From positions 1 through 5,240 of the forward strand of contig JAEZCG010000067.1 of assembly GCA_023430065.1 (NCBI GenBank): DNA of 5,240 nt. The letters are read 5' to 3'. The notes beneath the pieces were generated by a model, which saw only the letters and a program-made list of their open reading frames with translations, searched no databases and was not told the DNA's origin. Positions 1-5,240 of this stretch are shown here, one piece after another (position 1 is the stretch's first letter; every line of letters begins with the position of its first letter). This DNA comes from Pseudomonadota bacterium. GTDB taxonomy: Bacteria; Pseudomonadota; Gammaproteobacteria; Burkholderiales; SHXO01. A program made the position numbers and the translations under genes.

Positions 1-2683
<2,683 letters not shown>

Positions 2684-2687
<4 letters not shown>

Positions 2688-3502
2688 AGCGAAGCAACGA
2701 AGACATCGAACTTCGACTCCTGATGGACGCCATTTACGCGAAGTACAGCCACGACTTCCGCCAGTATGCGGGCACTTCGCAAAAGAGACGCGTGCGTAAA
2801 GCGCTCGAAGTAATGGATTGCGCTACCATTTCCGCCTTGCAGGAAAAGGTGCTGCACGACCCAAGCGCGTTTCAACAGCTGCTGGGCTTGCTTACCATCT
2901 CCTTTAGCGAGATGTTCCGCGACCCCTCCTTCTATCTTTCGCTCCGCGCGCACGTGGTACCGGTGCTGCACACCTATCCTTCTCTGAAAGTATGGATCGC
3001 CGGCTGCAGCACCGGCGAGGAGTTGTATTCCATGACGATTCTGCTCGAGGAGGAGGGTCTGCTCGATCGAAGTCTCGTGTACGCGACGGACATCAACCCA
3101 GCCTCGTTGGAGAAAGCAGAGCAGGGAGTATTTCCTCTGGATCGGCTGCGCAGCTATACCGCGAACTATCAGGCTGCCGGCGGCAAACGGGCTTTCTCGG
3201 ACTATTATCTGGCCGCGTATCAGGCGGCGCGGTTCGATCGCCGGCTGTTACGCAACGTCACCTTCGCCGACCATAGCCTGGCCACCGATAACGTGTTCTC
3301 CGAAACGCACTTGATCCTCTGCCGCAACGTGCTGATCTATTTCGATCGCACATTGCAGGACCGCGCCCTGGGCCTTTTCCACGAATCGCTTGGGCATCGC
3401 TGCTTCCTCGGACTAGGCAGCAAGGAGAGCATCGATTTTTCCGCCTACGCCGACCGCTTCGAAGCGGTGGTTAGATCCGAACGACTGTACCGGAAGAAAT
3501 AG
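2684..3502 (+). CDS. cheR: CheR-family SAM-dependent protein-glutamate O-methyltransferase
   Basis: This 272-residue protein has the length and layout of a stand-alone CheR, which transfers methyl groups from S-adenosylmethionine to glutamate side chains on a helical signalling protein. The N-terminal helical domain keeps a basic run (K34, R35, R36, R38, K39) where classical CheR contacts the methylation helix, then an FRDP segment at 78-81 matching the FR-containing motif near the active site. The SAM site is visible as AGCSTGEE at 106-113 and ATDIN ending at N138. The C-terminal catalytic-domain signature CRNVLIYF lies at 213-220. No tetratricopeptide or PAS extension is present. I chose ATG 2684 because it makes an ATGA overlap and the homologous region begins just after it; a GTG at 2654 would add only ten residues lying inside the kinase gene. 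The symbol reflects the family: with no receptor, CheA or CheW nearby, the substrate is probably not a chemotaxis receptor. Substrate unknown. Confidence 0.93.
3492..3496 (+). promoter_or_regulatory. Ribosome binding site of cheB
   Basis: GGAAG sits seven bases upstream of the ATG at 3504, inside the last codons of cheR. It is the only recognisable Shine-Dalgarno element at the three gene junctions. It supports ATG 3504 as the start and suggests that cheB can initiate partly independently of cheR. Confidence 0.65.
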
Positions 3503-3503
3503 G

Positions 3504-4097
3504 ATGGTGTCTTTCGACCCAGGCGCGCGAAAAGTTGAAGCGGTAGTAGTCGGGGCCTCGGCCGGTGGCGTGGAGGCGCTGTCACGGATTTTTGCAGGCC
3601 TGCCCGAAACAACCGCCTTGTCCATCGTTGTGGTGCTGCACCTACCCGAGGGGCGGGAAAGTCAGCTTGCCCAACTGTTCGATCGCAAACTCGCGTTGGC
3701 GGTGAGCGAAGCGCGCGACAAGGAAGCGATCGCACGGTCGCACGTCTACTTCGCGCCCCCGGGTTATCATCTGGCCATCGAAGCCGGCCGCGTCTTTTCG
3801 CTCAGCACGGACGATCCGGTCAATTTCTCGCGCCCATCCATCGACGTGCTGATGGAATCGGCCGCGGATACCTATGGCGAGAATCTTCTCGGGATTCTGC
3901 TGACCGGCTCCAATTGCGACGGCGCCGCCGGGATGCGGGCGATCAAGGACCAGGGCGGCCTCACCATCGCGCAAGACCCGCTCGAAGCGCACGTCCCCGT
4001 GATGCCTCAGGCCGCCATCGACCGCGGCGCGGCCGATTACGTCTTCGACCTCACTCAGATCCATCGCGCATTGATGTCATTCGCAACGCCGGCATGA
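3504..4097 (+). CDS. cheB: CheB-type protein-glutamate methylesterase, catalytic domain only
   Basis: This 197-residue protein corresponds to the C-terminal catalytic half of CheB and lacks the receiver domain that normally controls it (classical CheB is about 350 residues). CheB removes methyl groups from glutamates and can deamidate glutamine, opposing CheR. The catalytic triad is readable: S19 in GASAGG, H46 in VVLHLPEG and D139 in LTGSNCDGAAG. The S-H and S-D spacings (27 and 120 residues) are close to those of Salmonella CheB (S164, H190, D286). In the loop before the Asp, classical Met-Gly is replaced by S136-N137, which I believe is common in stand-alone CheB proteins. The C-terminal segment with PVMPQAAI and the GAADYVFD region is typical. 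The start is one base after the cheR stop, and the stop overlaps the next gene. Without its own receiver, its activity must be constitutive or controlled by a partner, perhaps a receiver on one of the flanking kinases. Confidence 0.93.
   Translation: MVSFDPGARKVEAVVVGASAGGVEALSRIFAGLPETTALSIVVVLHLPEGRESQLAQLFDRKLALAVSEARDKEAIARSHVYFAPPGYHLAIEAGRVFSLSTDDPVNFSRPSIDVLMESAADTYGENLLGILLTGSNCDGAAGMRAIKDQGGLTIAQDPLEAHVPVMPQAAIDRGAADYVFDLTQIHRALMSFATPA
4094..4097 (+). other. ATGA stop/start overlap, cheB to REC-kinase
   Basis: The cheB stop TGA (4095-4097) overlaps the kinase start ATG (4094-4096). The preceding 20 bases hold no purine-rich ribosome binding site, so the kinase is probably translated by coupling to cheB. 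This also fixes the start: the conserved receiver begins within a few residues, and an upstream extension of this frame into cheB is arginine-rich shadow sequence. Confidence 0.85.
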
Positions 4098-5239
4098 GCA
4101 GCGAACCGACTCACATTCTGTTGGTGGATGATCTGCCCGAGAACCTCCTTGCGCTCGAAGCGCTGCTGCGTGATCCGGGCTACGTAATCCATCAGGCGAC
4201 TTCGGGAGAACAGGCGCTCGAATTGCTCTTGTCGCACGACTTCGCGATCGCAATTCTCGACGTGCAGATGCCGTACATGAACGGTTTCGAACTGGCCGAG
4301 CTTATGCGGGGTATGGAGCGGACGCGACATGTTCCGATCGTGTTCGTCACCGCCGCGGGCAAGGAACTCGACTATTCATTCAAGGGCTACGACACCGGTG
4401 CCGTCGACGTGCTCTACAAACCGCTCGACCCCCTCGCCGTGAAGTCCAAGGTGGCGGTATTCGCCGACCTCTTTCGTCAGCGTAAAGCGGCACAGGAACA
4501 ACTCAGGCTCCTGGAAGAGACGCGCGCGCAATTGCAGCAGGCGCTTCACATGCGCGACGAATTCATGTCGGTGGTTGCACACGAACTGCGCACCCCGCTC
4601 AATACCTTGGCGCTCACCTGCCAGGTTCGTCTGCATCGCCTCGAGAAGGCGGACCAACAGCCGCCCGGCGAACAAGCGTTGCGCAAGATGGCCGAAAGTG
4701 ACTTGCGGCAGGTAGCCAACATGACGCGTCTCATTGAAGACATGCTCGACGTGAGCCGCATCGACCACGGCAAACTGTCCATCCGCCCCCAGTCCACGGA
4801 CCTCTCCGCCCTCCTGGACCGTCTCGTGCAAGGTTTTCCGAAACCGCCGGGGGTGATCTTGCGCGCCGACATCGCACCCGATATCCGCGTGAGCGGCGAC
4901 GTTTTTCGCATTGAACAAATCGCCGCCAATCTCCTCACCAATGCAGTGCGGTACGGCGAGGGCAAACCAATCGACTTGCTCCTGCACGCACAAGGGGGGC
5001 AAGCGATCCTCACCGTGCGCGATCAGGGAGTCGGCATTCCCAAGGATGCACAGGCACGCATCTTCGATCGATTCGTGCGCGTGACCGACGCCAGGACCAC
5101 CAGCGGGCTTGGACTGGGCCTTTTCATTACGCGGCAACTAGTAGAAGCACATCGGGGGACGATCGAAGTGGAGAGCGAGCCGGGACACGGTTCGACGTTC
5201 ACTGTGAAGTTACCGCTGGAAGGCGAAGCGATGCGCTGA
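4094..5239 (+). CDS. Soluble histidine kinase with N-terminal receiver domain (REC-HisKA-HATPase)
   Basis: This is a 381-residue cytosolic protein with no signal peptide or membrane segment. The N-terminal receiver (about 6-122) has the acidic pocket in LLVDD, phospho-acceptor D56 in LDVQMP, switch T86 and K109 followed by proline, so it should be phosphorylatable. A helical linker (about 125-158, rich in Gln, Glu and Arg) leads to HisKA with H163 in HELRTPLN; E164 and T167 fit the phosphatase motif. HATPase_c follows, with N283 in the N box, DQGVGIP from D310 and GLGLGLF at 338-344. The receiver takes the place of a sensor, so input is probably phosphotransfer, most simply from H236 of the co-encoded hybrid kinase. 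The target of H163 is not evident; any of the four receivers here or an unlinked regulator is possible. The gene is coupled to cheB and ends one base before the right edge, so whether the operon continues (for example with a further response regulator) cannot be seen. Confidence 0.94.
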   Translation: MSSEPTHILLVDDLPENLLALEALLRDPGYVIHQATSGEQALELLLSHDFAIAILDVQMPYMNGFELAELMRGMERTRHVPIVFVTAAGKELDYSFKGYDTGAVDVLYKPLDPLAVKSKVAVFADLFRQRKAAQEQLRLLEETRAQLQQALHMRDEFMSVVAHELRTPLNTLALTCQVRLHRLEKADQQPPGEQALRKMAESDLRQVANMTRLIEDMLDVSRIDHGKLSIRPQSTDLSALLDRLVQGFPKPPGVILRADIAPDIRVSGDVFRIEQIAANLLTNAVRYGEGKPIDLLLHAQGGQAILTVRDQGVGIPKDAQARIFDRFVRVTDARTTSGLGLGLFITRQLVEAHRGTIEVESEPGHGSTFTVKLPLEGEAMR

Positions 5240-5240
5240 A

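Noticed and set aside
3914..4093. Upstream extension of the REC-kinase by 60 residues into cheB
   Set aside because: The added sequence is an arginine-rich shadow of the cheB frame. The receiver homology begins just after ATG 4094, which also forms the ATGA overlap.
4376..5137. Open frame on the minus strand (253 codons) opposite the REC-kinase
   Set aside because: Antisense shadow of conserved HisKA/HATPase coding sequence, with no domain resemblance and no room for its own promoter.
5100..5240. Rho-independent terminator at the end of the operon
   Set aside because: The window stops one base after the final stop codon and no GC-rich hairpin with a T tract is present, so neither termination nor continuation can be judged.

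Overview
The window is fully coding on the + strand. It holds four genes packed head to tail with no intergenic space: a large hybrid sensor histidine kinase whose 5' part lies outside the window, a stand-alone CheR-type methyltransferase, a stand-alone CheB-type methylesterase, and a soluble histidine kinase with an N-terminal receiver domain. Junctions are a 4-base ATGA overlap, a 1-base gap, and another ATGA overlap, so this is one transcription unit with probable translational coupling. No promoter, terminator, RNA gene, mobile element or CRISPR array is visible, and there is no non-coding stretch longer than one base.

The sequence is GC-rich (about 60% by eye), with strong G/C preference at third codon positions and long antisense shadow frames. 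Together with the domain architecture this suggests a Pseudomonadota bacterium, perhaps a beta- or gammaproteobacterium. That placement is an inference from composition and family resemblance only.

Layout: bases 1-2687 encode GAF (incomplete) - long leucine-heptad coiled coil - HisKA - HATPase_c - Ala/Pro linker - three receivers. Bases 2684-3502 encode CheR, 3504-4097 a receiver-less CheB with its Ser-His-Asp triad, and 4094-5239 a receiver-HisKA-HATPase_c kinase. The last base of the window follows the stop codon.

Together the genes encode two autokinase sites (H236 in the partial protein, H163 in the downstream kinase), four receiver aspartates (D550, D672, D819; D56) and a glutamate methylation/demethylation pair. 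There is no chemoreceptor, CheA, CheW, Hpt domain or DNA-binding output in view. A conventional chemotaxis operon is therefore unlikely. A sensory phosphorelay adjusted by reversible methylation is a better fit. The most interesting reading is that the hybrid kinase is itself the methylation substrate: its coiled coil carries four matches to the core receptor methylation pattern, three of them in the same heptad position. This is a hypothesis. Clusters combining a multi-receiver kinase with CheR, CheB and a second kinase recur in bacteria, to my recollection, but their function is poorly described.
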